Translations under genes and position numbers: made by a program
Assembly (NCBI GenBank): GCA_937900305.1
Contig: CALCCV010000197.1
Span: 1-16,661 of the forward strand
Length of the DNA stretch: 16,661 bases
Origin: an uncultured Pseudobdellovibrionaceae bacterium
GTDB taxonomy: Bacteria; Bdellovibrionota; Bdellovibrionia; Bdellovibrionales; Bdellovibrionaceae
Reading direction: 5' to 3'
Shown here: positions 7,255-13,656 of the stretch, piece after piece
Layout: the number at the start of each line of letters is the position of its first letter
Position numbering within the stretch: position 1 is the stretch's first letter
Notes under the pieces: model-generated
Seen by the model: only the letters and a program-made list of their open reading frames with translations
Told to the model about the DNA's origin: nothing
The model's database searches: none

Positions 7255-7560
7255 TTACCAGCTAGCCTTTGTAACGCCCGGAAGCTTACCTGCCAGAGCC
7301 ATTTCTCTAAATTTTATCCTGCAGAGCCCAAACTTGCGATAGTTGCCTCGAGGGCGACCAGTGATTTCGCAACGAGTGATTGCTCGGCAAGCCGAAGTGT
7401 CGCGCGGAAGTTTATTTAACTTTTCACGAGCTGCTGCTTTCACTTCTTCAGAAGCTTTAGGATTTACAGCTGTCTCGCGAAGCTCTTTCCGATAGACTCG
7501 ATAGCGTTTCGAAAGAGCCTTGCGTTTATTATTTTTCATAATGCTTGATAAACGTGCCAA
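7255..7560 (-). CDS. rpsN: 30S ribosomal protein S14 (long, zinc-free form)
   Basis: S14 is a head protein of the 30S subunit near the A site. The 101-residue length and the lack of CxxC pairs identify the long C- type, as in E. coli, rather than the short zinc type. ELRETAVNPKASEEVKAAAR is followed by the signature RDTSACRAITRCEITGRPRG, YRKFGLCRIKFREMA and a C-terminal GVTKASW. The start is TTG at 7560 (MARLSSIMKNNKRK); a strong AAGGAAGGTG lies about 5 nt upstream, and homologues begin at this point. ATG 7539 would remove the first seven residues and has no comparable site. It follows rplE by 12 nt. Confidence 0.97.
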   Translation of the reverse strand: MARLSSIMKNNKRKALSKRYRVYRKELRETAVNPKASEEVKAAAREKLNKLPRDTSACRAITRCEITGRPRGNYRKFGLCRIKFREMALAGKLPGVTKASW

Positions 7561-7572
7561 ATCACACCTTCC

Positions 7573-8112
7573 TTATTTTCTAAAAGGCATTCCTAAAGCC
7601 TCAAGAAGCGCTCTACCCTCTGCATCGTTCATCGCCGATGTACAAATGGTGATGTTCATCCCTCGAACTTTATCCACTCGATCATAATTGATTTCAGGAA
7701 ACACAATCTGTTCCTTCAATCCCATATTGTAATTGCCGCGTCCATCGAAGCCCTTGCTTGGCAAACCACGAAAATCGCGAACTCGAGGAAGAGCCAAACT
7801 AATCATGCGATCAATAAAGGACCACATGTGTTCTTTTCGCAATGTCACCCTGACACCCAAAGGAATTCCTTCGCGCAATTTAAAGTTAGAGATGGCTTTG
7901 CGCGCCTTAGTGATAACAGCTTTTTGACCAGTAATAGCAGTGATCTCATCAACAACGGTATTTAAAATCTTAGGGTTGGTAACAGCATCGCTGGTACAAA
8001 CGCTGATCACGATTTTTTCAAGCCGCGGCACCTGCATAACGTTCTCAAAGTTCATCTTTTTCATGAGCTCTGGAACTATCTCTTCTTTGTATCGATCTTT
8101 CATTCTACTCAT
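7573..8112 (-). CDS. rplE: 50S ribosomal protein L5
   Basis: L5 binds 5S rRNA with L18 in the central protuberance, contacts P-site tRNA and forms bridge B1b with S13. It has 179 residues. MKDRYKEEIVPELMKKMNF and NVMQVPRLEKIVIS open the protein. The signature KAVITKARKAISNFKLREG, then IPLGVRVTLR, LPRVRDFRGL and NYNMGLKEQIVFPEI follow. ATG 8112 has AGAAGGAT upstream. It directly follows rplN after 26 nt; the usual rplX (L24) between them is absent. Its ribosome-binding site lies at the downstream end of a tandem repeat derived from the rplN tail. Confidence 0.98.
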   Translation of the reverse strand: MSRMKDRYKEEIVPELMKKMNFENVMQVPRLEKIVISVCTSDAVTNPKILNTVVDEITAITGQKAVITKARKAISNFKLREGIPLGVRVTLRKEHMWSFIDRMISLALPRVRDFRGLPSKGFDGRGNYNMGLKEQIVFPEINYDRVDKVRGMNITICTSAMNDAEGRALLEALGMPFRK

Positions 8113-8119
8113 AACTATC

Positions 8120-8153
8120 CTTCTAAAACTTCAGGCTTCTAAATTACCTCAGG
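8120..8153 (-). repeat. Imperfect tandem duplication of the rplN 3' end
   Basis: On the minus strand, CCTGAGGTAATTTAGAAG (8153-8136), which covers the last codons and stop of rplN, is followed without a gap by CCTGAAGTTTTAGAAG (8135-8120). They differ by one G/A substitution and a 2-nt deletion. The second copy ends in the rplE Shine-Dalgarno. Read in the rplN frame, it would encode PEVLEG before a second TAG, echoing the APEVI end of L14. It occupies the place where rplX is normally found. Confidence 0.75.
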
Positions 8154-8507
8154 TGCCAAAGAAACAATCTTTACAAACTGCTTAGCTCTTAGCTCTCTCG
8201 CAACAGGACCAAAAATACGTGTACCAATCGGCTCTTTAGAAGCATTGATCAAAACTGCGGAGTTATCATCAAATCGAATGTAAGAGCCGTCGGCACGTTT
8301 CAATTTTTGAACAGTCCGGACAACTACCGCTTTAGCGACGTCACCCTTTTTAACCTTAGAGTTTGGAAGAGCGTCTTTGATGGAAACCACAATGATATCA
8401 CCAATTGAAGCAAACCTTCGCTTTGAACCGCCAAGCACTTTGATGCACATAACTTCTTTTGCACCGGAGTTGTCTGCCACATTAAGCCGTGATTGCATTT
8501 GAATCAT
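8139..8507 (-). CDS. rplN: 50S ribosomal protein L14
   Basis: L14 lies on the subunit interface of the 50S, forming bridges B5/B8 with 16S rRNA and binding the silencing factor RsfS. It has 122 residues, full length. MIQMQSRLNVADNSGAKEVM and CIKVLGGSKRRFASIGDIIV open the protein; RFDDNSAVLIN and GTRIFGPVARELR come before the normal SLAPEVI end. ATG 8507 has AAGAGGAT upstream. As the first spc-operon gene it follows rpsQ by 30 nt, with no promoter I can recognise in that gap. The next gene is rplE, because rplX is missing. Confidence 0.98.
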   Translation of the reverse strand: MIQMQSRLNVADNSGAKEVMCIKVLGGSKRRFASIGDIIVVSIKDALPNSKVKKGDVAKAVVVRTVQKLKRADGSYIRFDDNSAVLINASKEPIGTRIFGPVARELRAKQFVKIVSLAPEVI

Positions 8508-8537
8508 AAAATCCTCTTACCTACTAAACTCTGTTTT

Positions 8538-8831
8538 CTAACGTTTCGCTGTTTCTACAACTTCTGCCAAAATCCAACGCTTGGTTTTACTCAAGGGCTT
8601 GGACTCATAAATTCGGACCTTGTCACCAATTTTGGCAACTTGCTTTTCATCATGAGCTTTAAAAACCGAAGTCCGTTTTAAAAACTTTCCGTATAAAGGA
8701 TGCTTGATCATACGAAAAACTTGAACGGCAATGGTTTTTTGCATTTTGTCACTGACAACTTCGCCAACCACTTCAATTCGCCGACCACGAGAGGAGATTT
8801 CGCTATTTTTATTTTCAACTGGCCTTGACAT
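8538..8831 (-). CDS. rpsQ: 30S ribosomal protein S17
   Basis: S17 is an OB-fold primary binder of the 16S 5' domain. It has 97 residues, longer than the E. coli protein (84) because of an N-terminal, polar, roughly 14-residue extension (SRPVENKNSEISSRG) before the conserved RRIEVVGEVVSDKMQKTIAV. The signature VFKAHDEKQVAKIGDKVRIY and ESKPLSKTKRWILAEVVE follow. ATG 8831 has GAAGGG upstream and lies 4 nt after the rpmC stop. An internal later start is unlikely, as no other ATG or GTG with a good ribosome-binding site precedes the conserved part. Confidence 0.96.
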   Translation of the reverse strand: MSRPVENKNSEISSRGRRIEVVGEVVSDKMQKTIAVQVFRMIKHPLYGKFLKRTSVFKAHDEKQVAKIGDKVRIYESKPLSKTKRWILAEVVETAKR

Positions 8832-8835
8832 GAGC

Positions 8836-9033
8836 TTATCCCTTCACCCTTCGACCTACCACAATGGCAGTGTTAATACGGGCGATGTCTTTGCGAAGAT
8901 TCTTGATCTCAATGGGGTTCGCAAGCTGACCGATTGAGTGTTTCATTTTTGCTTCAAAAAGATCTTTTGAAAGGGTTGCCCTTTTCTTTATCAATTCATT
9001 CACAGTCAGATCCTTAATTTCCGAGAATTTCAT
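8836..9033 (-). CDS. rpmC: 50S ribosomal protein L29
   Basis: L29 is a helical hairpin protein at the tunnel exit beside L23, part of the docking surface for SRP and trigger factor. It has 65 residues, normal length: MKFSEIKDLTVNELIKKRAT, then LFEAKMKHSIGQLANPIEIK, and the signature KNLRKDIARINTAI. ATG 9033 lies 12 nt after rplP; a GGAG about 9 nt upstream serves as ribosome-binding site, with a second GAGG adjacent to the start. It is 4 nt upstream of rpsQ. Confidence 0.97.
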   Translation of the reverse strand: MKFSEIKDLTVNELIKKRATLSKDLFEAKMKHSIGQLANPIEIKNLRKDIARINTAIVVGRRVKG

Positions 9034-9045
9034 ACCTCAGAGCTC

Positions 9046-9453
9046 CTACTCTCGCACCAAAAACCGAGTTTTAAACGGTAACTTATGGGCAGCTCGCAAA
9101 AAAGCTTCTTGAGCCTGTTCTTTTGTAACACCGTTCATTTCGAACAAAATTTTTCCAGGAAGGATGCGCGCCACCCAGAACTCAGGATTTCCTTTTCCGC
9201 TTCCCATTCGAGTTTCAGCGGCCTTTTTTGTAACTGGAACATTTGGAAACACTCTCAGCCACACTTTTCCACCGCGCTTAATACTACGAGCAATTGCAAT
9301 ACGACCTGCTTCGATCTGTCGAGCAGTTAAACGACCCTCTTCGATGGCCTGCAATCCAAATTCGCCAAAATCAATGTGACAACCACGAGTGGCAAATCCA
9401 CGAGCACGGCCAACGAATTGTTTTCTCCATTTGACTCGCTTAGGACTTAACAC
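9046..9453 (-). CDS. rplP: 50S ribosomal protein L16
   Basis: L16 is essential for A-site tRNA accommodation and late 50S assembly, sitting between helices 38 and 89 of 23S rRNA. I chose GTG 9453, giving 135 residues starting MLSPKRVKWRKQFVGRARGF; the family begins exactly there (MLxPKRxKxRK), and GAGGAGG lies 6 nt upstream inside the end of rpsC. The upstream GTG at 9474 would add seven residues with no family support. Motifs: GFATRGCHIDFGEFGLQA, EAGRIAIARSIKRGGKVWLR, VFPNVPVTKKAAETRMGSGK, GNPEFWVA. It overlaps rpsC by 14 nt, implying coupled translation. Confidence 0.97.
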   Translation of the reverse strand: MLSPKRVKWRKQFVGRARGFATRGCHIDFGEFGLQAIEEGRLTARQIEAGRIAIARSIKRGGKVWLRVFPNVPVTKKAAETRMGSGKGNPEFWVARILPGKILFEMNGVTKEQAQEAFLRAAHKLPFKTRFLVRE

Positions 9454-10105
9454 GGCCAGCCTCCTCAACCTCACGAGCGGACATCACGTCGCCCTTATAG
9501 ATCCAAACTTTCAACCCAATGATGCCATAGCTCGTTGACGCCTCTGCCGTGCCGTAATCTATATCAGCGCGCAGAGTATGAAGCGGAACACTCTTTTCGT
9601 TGTACCATTCAGAACGAGCAATCTCAGCACCATCTAAGCGACCAGAAACTCTCACTTTAATTCCGCGAACGCCACCTTTGATTGCAGCAGCAATTGCTTT
9701 TTTCATAGCTCGACGCCAAGAAATTCGTTTTTCAAGCTGAATGGCGATACTTTCCGCAACTAATTGGGCCTCAACATCAGGCTTACGAACCTCTTGAATA
9801 CTCAAAAAAACATCATTCGTTGTCAGAGATTGAACATCGGCTTTCAGCGCATCAATGCCCGTTCCCTTTTTACCAATCACGACCCCAGGTTTGGCCGTAG
9901 ATATAATAATTTTTACTTTTTTTGCTGCTCGCTCAATTTCAATCTTTGCAATCCCCGCATGCCGAAGCTTACCCTTTAGGTAATTTCGCAGCTTCACATC
10001 TTCATGCAAATTTTCGTAATACTGTGCTCCTTTGGCATACCAACGAGAGTCCCAAGTTCGAATCACCCCAACTCGAAAACCGATTGGATTAACTTTTTGT
10101 CCCAC
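9440..10105 (-). CDS. rpsC: 30S ribosomal protein S3
   Basis: S3 forms the mRNA entry site with S4 and S5. It has 221 residues. MGQKVNPIGFRVGVIRTWDS opens the protein. The type-II KH domain (about 39-107) carries GVVIGKKGTGID (74-85), the GXXG RNA-binding loop. The C-terminal domain has SWRRAMKKAIAAAIKGGVRG, KVRVSGRLDGAEIARSEWY and STSYGIIGLKVWIYKG. The start is GTG at 10105, 2 nt after the rplV stop, with AGAGGT upstream. The last 14 nt overlap the beginning of rplP and contain its GAGGAGG ribosome-binding site. Confidence 0.98.
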   Translation of the reverse strand: MGQKVNPIGFRVGVIRTWDSRWYAKGAQYYENLHEDVKLRNYLKGKLRHAGIAKIEIERAAKKVKIIISTAKPGVVIGKKGTGIDALKADVQSLTTNDVFLSIQEVRKPDVEAQLVAESIAIQLEKRISWRRAMKKAIAAAIKGGVRGIKVRVSGRLDGAEIARSEWYNEKSVPLHTLRADIDYGTAEASTSYGIIGLKVWIYKGDVMSAREVEEAGRVKS

Positions 10106-10107
10106 AG

Positions 10108-10440
10108 TTACCTCTCCGCCAAAATTACATTAAGATGGCTGGTTTTCTTTCGAATTCCATATGCTCGCCCCTGTGCGCGAGGGCGGAAGCGCTTCAATAC
10201 TGGACCCTGATCAACCCAAATCGCCTTCACAACCAACGCATCAACATCACGTGTTTTTTGATACTCCGCATTAGCGACGGCAGACTCGATTAACTTCTTA
10301 AACAATCCACCAGATTTCTTATTCAAAAAAATGAGTGACTTGAGAGCCTCTTCGACCGATTGGCCACGGATAACATCCGCTACCAATCGCGCCTTCTGGG
10401 CGCCCACTCTGGCAAAATTTAGAGATGCTTTGAATTCCAT
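10108..10440 (-). CDS. rplV: 50S ribosomal protein L22
   Basis: L22 lines the exit tunnel; its beta-hairpin, together with L4, forms the constriction that senses nascent peptides and affects macrolide access. It has 110 residues. FARVGAQKARLVADVIRG opens the conserved part. The helix ALKSLIFLNKKSGGLFKKLI precedes SAVANAEYQ, and the hairpin with the signature RFRPRAQGRAYGIRKKTSHL is intact. ATG 10440 has AAGGGG upstream. It lies 12 nt after rpsS and 2 nt before rpsC. Confidence 0.98.
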   Translation of the reverse strand: MEFKASLNFARVGAQKARLVADVIRGQSVEEALKSLIFLNKKSGGLFKKLIESAVANAEYQKTRDVDALVVKAIWVDQGPVLKRFRPRAQGRAYGIRKKTSHLNVILAER

Positions 10441-10452
10441 CGTCTATTCCCC

Positions 10453-10749
10453 TTATTTCTTGGCCGGCGCTCCAGCAGCCGGTTGAACTTTTTTCTCAGC
10501 ATGACCCGAGTAAGTTCTCGTTGGTGCAAACTCACCATACTTGTGACCAATCATGTTTTCTGTCACATAGACTGGAACAAACTTCTTTCCGTTATGGACC
10601 GCGAAGGTCAATCCAACGGTTTCAGGAAGAATAGTGGACCTACGTGACCAAGTTTTTATGACTTTCTTGTCACTCTTTTCGATCGCAGTTTCAATCTTCT
10701 TCATCAAGTGATGATCTACAAATGGACCTTTTTTAATTGATCGAGCCAC
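10453..10749 (-). CDS. rpsS: 30S ribosomal protein S19
   Basis: S19 pairs with S13 in the 30S head and makes intersubunit bridge B1a. It has 98 residues. MARSIKKGPFVDHHLMKKIE, TWSRRSTILPETVGLTFAVH and MIGHKYGEFAPTRTYSGHAE are diagnostic. The C-terminus carries a low-complexity Ala/Pro/Lys tail (KKVQPAAGAPAKK). The start is GTG at 10749, with GAGGGT upstream and no in-frame ATG before the conserved N-terminus. It lies 15 nt after rplB. Confidence 0.98.
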   Translation of the reverse strand: MARSIKKGPFVDHHLMKKIETAIEKSDKKVIKTWSRRSTILPETVGLTFAVHNGKKFVPVYVTENMIGHKYGEFAPTRTYSGHAEKKVQPAAGAPAKK

Positions 10750-10764
10750 AGTTTACCCTCACGC

Positions 10765-11583
10765 CTATTTTCTACGTTTAATGATTGAGTAGTTAGTTCG
10801 CTTATTCTTACGCGTTTTATAGCCTTTGCATGGCTGACCCCAAGGAGTTACGGGATGATGGCCTTTACCAACACCCTCACCACCGCCGAGTGGATGATCT
10901 ACAGGATTCATAGCCATACCGCGCACTCCCGGTCGAATACCTCTCCATCGCGAGCGACCAGCTTTTCCTAGCGAAATATTTTCGTTATCTGTATTACCAA
11001 CCTGCCCAATAGAAGCTCGGCACTTCGAAAGAATTTGCTTCATCTCACCAGAAGGCATTCGAATTTGACAATATTGCTCGCCCTTACCAGCAAGCACCGC
11101 GCCCGCGCCCGCACCTCGACAGATCTGCCCACCTTTACCCGGACGAAACTCAACATTGTGAATGGTCGTACCGACGGGTATAGCCCAAAGAGGAAGGCTA
11201 TTTCCAGGCTTGATATCCGCAGTATCACTCGACAGAATCTTATCATCGACCTTCAAACCAATCGGCGCTAAAATATAAGCCTTTTCTCCGTCCATATAAT
11301 GAACGAGTGCAATTCGAGAGGTCCGATTCGGATCGTACTCGATACTTGCAACTTTACCAACCACATCAAACTTCATTCTCTTGAAGTCGATCAATCTGTA
11401 TCGGCGCTTATGACCACCACCGTGGTGACGCATTGTAATTTGACCGTGATTATTTCGCGCACCTTTCTTTGACAACGGCACTGTCAAAGAACGCTCTGGT
11501 TTTGTTTTTGTAATCTCTTCGAAGTCAAAACCAATCATGGATCGACTGCCGTGAGATCGAGCACTGAACTTCTTGATGCCCAT
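10765..11583 (-). CDS. rplB: 50S ribosomal protein L2
   Basis: L2 is among the most conserved 50S proteins, required for subunit joining and for shaping the peptidyl-transferase region. It has 272 residues. An OB-like domain (RHHGGGHKRRYRLIDFKR, 52-69) precedes the SH3-like domain (RPGKGGQICRGAGAGAVLAG). The C-terminal segment includes RGMAMNPVDHPLGGGEG and HPVTPWG. The His implicated in peptidyl transfer (E. coli His229; His230 here with Met counted) is present, but the usual second His of DHPHGGG is Leu232, and the following stretch (VGKGHHP) differs from the E. coli RNFGKHP. ATG 11583 has AAGGGG upstream and is 3 nt after rplW. Confidence 0.98.
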   Translation of the reverse strand: MGIKKFSARSHGSRSMIGFDFEEITKTKPERSLTVPLSKKGARNNHGQITMRHHGGGHKRRYRLIDFKRMKFDVVGKVASIEYDPNRTSRIALVHYMDGEKAYILAPIGLKVDDKILSSDTADIKPGNSLPLWAIPVGTTIHNVEFRPGKGGQICRGAGAGAVLAGKGEQYCQIRMPSGEMKQILSKCRASIGQVGNTDNENISLGKAGRSRWRGIRPGVRGMAMNPVDHPLGGGEGVGKGHHPVTPWGQPCKGYKTRKNKRTNYSIIKRRK

Positions 11584-11586
11584 TCT

Positions 11587-11865
11587 CTACACCCCTTCGA
11601 AGAGAGAGATCTTCTCTCCCTCTTTCAGCTTAACAAGTGCTTTTTTCCAGTATGGCACTTTCGTGTGACCAAACTTGTTTGTCTTCGAACGACCACGACA
11701 AACTGAAGTTGTAACTTTTTGTACTTTTACATCGAAGTTTTTTTCAATAGCTTCACGAATTTGGGTCTTTGTTGATTTCAAATCAACACGAAACACGTAA
11801 ACACCCATTTCATTGAGCACAGCACTTTTTTCGGTGACCAATGGCTCTTTTATAACTTGCACCAT
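11587..11865 (-). CDS. rplW: 50S ribosomal protein L23
   Basis: L23 sits at the tunnel exit and is the docking point for trigger factor and SRP. I chose ATG 11865, giving 92 residues that start MVQVIKEPLVTEKSAVLNEM; the family begins at this point and AAAGGGAGA lies upstream. The longer frame from 11886 adds seven residues and lacks support. Conserved: YVFRVDLKSTKTQIREAIEK, FDVKVQKVTT and GRSKTNKFGHT. The start shares one base with the rplD stop (TAATG), so rplD and rplW are probably coupled. Confidence 0.97.
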   Translation of the reverse strand: MVQVIKEPLVTEKSAVLNEMGVYVFRVDLKSTKTQIREAIEKNFDVKVQKVTTSVCRGRSKTNKFGHTKVPYWKKALVKLKEGEKISLFEGV

Positions 11866-12494
11866 TAGGAATCTCCCTTTCTGCACCGCTGAGCCAAAGC
11901 CTCAACTGCATCTTTTGAAATCAACAATGCATCGTACTTCAAAAGGTCAAAAACATTAGCGCCCACCACAGGAAAATACTTAAACTTAGGTAAGTTTTTA
12001 GCCGCCCTCTTCGTCATTTCATGTGGCTCAGAACTAATAATGACGGCCTTTTCCAAACCCAAAGACTTGAGATTTGCTGCGAAGTCTTTAGTTTTTCCAG
12101 CCTTAGAGTACAAATCGTCAATCACCCAAAGGCGTCCCGCCCTATTGAGATGAGACAACGCCATAGACAAAACTAATTTGCGCATTTGTTTCGGCAAACC
12201 AAACTCGTAAGAACGTGGCTCCGGACCGAAAGCTGTTCCACCCCCGGGCATCAGTGGCGAACGAGTCGAACCTTGACGGGCATTACCAGTTCCCTTTTGC
12301 TTAAATGGCTTCTTCCCCCCCCCACTGACCAAACCTTTGGTTTTAGTCATATGAGTTCCCTGGCGACGCTTCGCCAATTGCCATCGAACCGCCAAATGCA
12401 GAAGCTCCTCACGAATCGGAACCTCAAAAACATCGGCAGGCAACGTAACCGATCCGACTTTGTCTTTTTTCCAATTTACTATTTGTGTGCTCAT
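11865..12494 (-). CDS. rplD: 50S ribosomal protein L4
   Basis: L4 binds 23S domain I early in assembly and its long loop reaches the exit tunnel; in E. coli it also represses the S10 operon by attenuation and translational block. It has 209 residues. The extended loop (about 43-100) includes KRRQGTHMTKTKG, SGGGKKPFKQKGTGNARQGS and GGGTAFGPEPRSY. The C-terminal Rossmann-like part has LWVIDDLYSKAGKTKDFAAN. ATG 12494 lies 1 nt after the rplC stop with GGTGAGAGAG upstream, a weak ribosome-binding site, so coupling to rplC is likely. The SGGGKK codons contain an uninterrupted run of nine G (12315-12323). Confidence 0.98.
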   Translation of the reverse strand: MSTQIVNWKKDKVGSVTLPADVFEVPIREELLHLAVRWQLAKRRQGTHMTKTKGLVSGGGKKPFKQKGTGNARQGSTRSPLMPGGGTAFGPEPRSYEFGLPKQMRKLVLSMALSHLNRAGRLWVIDDLYSKAGKTKDFAANLKSLGLEKAVIISSEPHEMTKRAAKNLPKFKYFPVVGANVFDLLKYDALLISKDAVEALAQRCRKGDS

Positions 12495-12495
12495 A

Positions 12496-13167
12496 TTACT
12501 CTCTCACCAACTTCACAAGAGTGTTGCGACCACCAGGAACAGGGCCGCGTACCATCAAAACGTTTTCAGCTGGCAAGACCTCCACAATTTCAACATTGCG
12601 AACGGTGACAGTTTCATCACCCAGGTGACCCGGAAACTTCTTCCCCGGCATCACCCGACCTGGCCAAGTTCTATTACCACTCGATCCAGGCTGTCTGTGA
12701 AACTTTGAACCGTGGGACGCTGGTCCGCCGGCAAAACTCCATCGCCTAACGGAGCCCTGAAAACCCTTCCCCTTTGATCGAGCTGTGATTTTCACTAAAT
12801 CACCCTTTACCAAAGTCTCAATCGCAACAAGCTGGCCAACTGACACTTCCGAAGATCCCGCATGGCGAAACTCCCGAACCATGTTCGAAGACTTTACATT
12901 TGCAGATTTGAGATGACCCAAAGAGGCCTTATTGCCCTTTTTCTTTTCAGAAAGACGCGCAATCTGAACAGCTTCATAACCGTCACTCTCTTGCGTTTTC
13001 ACTTGCGAAACATACCAAGGATCATAGCGCAGTATTGTTACCGGCACAGCCTCACCAAGGTCGTTATAAATTGTAGACATACCCTCTTTGAACGCAAAAA
13101 GACCTTTGAGCTTTACACCCTCAGATGGGTTTTGCGTTGGAGTTTGTTCCTGCTGAGTATCAGACAT
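12496..13167 (-). CDS. rplC: 50S ribosomal protein L3
   Basis: L3 is one of the two initiators of 50S assembly and its central extension reaches the peptidyl-transferase centre. It has 223 residues. A polar N-terminal extension of about 17 residues (SDTQQEQTPTQNPSEG) precedes the conserved start VKLKGLFAFKEGMSTIYND, where most bacteria have a GxxGKKxGMTxxF pattern. The tip region SKGKGFQGSVRRWSFAGGPA, SHGSKFHRQPGSSGNRTWPG and RVMPGKKFPGHLGDETVTVR is intact, including the Gln (HRQPGS) that is methylated in E. coli. ATG 13167 has GAGGAACT upstream. It lies 17 nt after rpsJ. Confidence 0.97.
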   Translation of the reverse strand: MSDTQQEQTPTQNPSEGVKLKGLFAFKEGMSTIYNDLGEAVPVTILRYDPWYVSQVKTQESDGYEAVQIARLSEKKKGNKASLGHLKSANVKSSNMVREFRHAGSSEVSVGQLVAIETLVKGDLVKITARSKGKGFQGSVRRWSFAGGPASHGSKFHRQPGSSGNRTWPGRVMPGKKFPGHLGDETVTVRNVEIVEVLPAENVLMVRGPVPGGRNTLVKLVRE

Positions 13168-13184
13168 AGTTCCTCACATCCTCA

Positions 13185-13502
13185 CTAGATCGCTGAGAGC
13201 TTAATTTCAACATCCACACCGGCTGATAAGTCCAACTTCATCAGCTGATCAATCGTCTGCTGGGTGGGCTCCCGAATGTCCAACATGCGTTTATGAGTTC
13301 GCACTTCAAATTGCTCACGTGATTTTTTATCAACATGAGGAGACCGCAAAACAGTGTAGCGGTTGATTCGAGTCGGAAGAGGAATTGGACCGACCACTTT
13401 GGCGCCCGTTCTTCTTGCCGTATCGACAATTTCACGCGTCGACTGATCCAATAACTTATGATCAAACGCCTTTAAGCGTATGCGAATCTTTTGGCTCTGC
13501 AT
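13185..13502 (-). CDS. rpsJ: 30S ribosomal protein S10 (NusE)
   Basis: S10 is a 30S head protein; free S10 (NusE) joins NusB in antitermination and can link ribosomes to RNA polymerase through NusG. It has 105 residues. KIRIRLKAFDHKLLDQSTRE, RTGAKVVGPIPLPTRINRYT and VLRSPHVDKKSREQFEVRTH are intact. The C-terminus is VDVEIKLSAI. ATG 13502 has GAGAGG 3 nt upstream. It is the first gene of the S10 operon, separated from fusA by a 320-nt non-coding gap with a candidate promoter rather than by tuf. Confidence 0.98.
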   Translation of the reverse strand: MQSQKIRIRLKAFDHKLLDQSTREIVDTARRTGAKVVGPIPLPTRINRYTVLRSPHVDKKSREQFEVRTHKRMLDIREPTQQTIDQLMKLDLSAGVDVEIKLSAI

Positions 13503-13582
13503 AAACCTCTCACTTCACTTTTTAAGCCCATAAAATATGCCCATCAAAGCCTGCTATCCTGGAAAGTACAGAATAGAATTTT

Positions 13583-13596
13583 GTGTCTTCCGACAC
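13583..13596 (-). promoter_or_regulatory. GNRA-capped hairpin in the rpsJ leader
   Basis: The minus strand reads GTGTC GGAA GACAC: a perfect five-base-pair stem closed by a GGAA loop of the stable GNRA type. It lies 12 nt from the start of a 13-base odd palindrome (CAACCTGAGGTTG, 13599-13611), roughly 80-95 nt before rpsJ. It is not followed by a T-run, so it is not an intrinsic terminator. A protein- or rRNA-mimic role (for example L4 control) is possible but unproven. Confidence 0.4.
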
Positions 13597-13656
13597 CGCA
13601 ACCTCAGGTTGTTTCCTCGAGAATTGGGTTGATAGAAGCTTCTGGTGCATTGAAAC

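Noticed and set aside
9454..9474. Longer rplP from GTG 9474
   Set aside because: The L16 family starts at MLxPKR and GAGGAGG lies between the two GTG codons, in position only for 9453.
11866..11886. Longer rplW from 11886
   Set aside because: The extra seven residues lack conservation, and AAAGGGAGA lies inside them, correctly spaced for ATG 11865.
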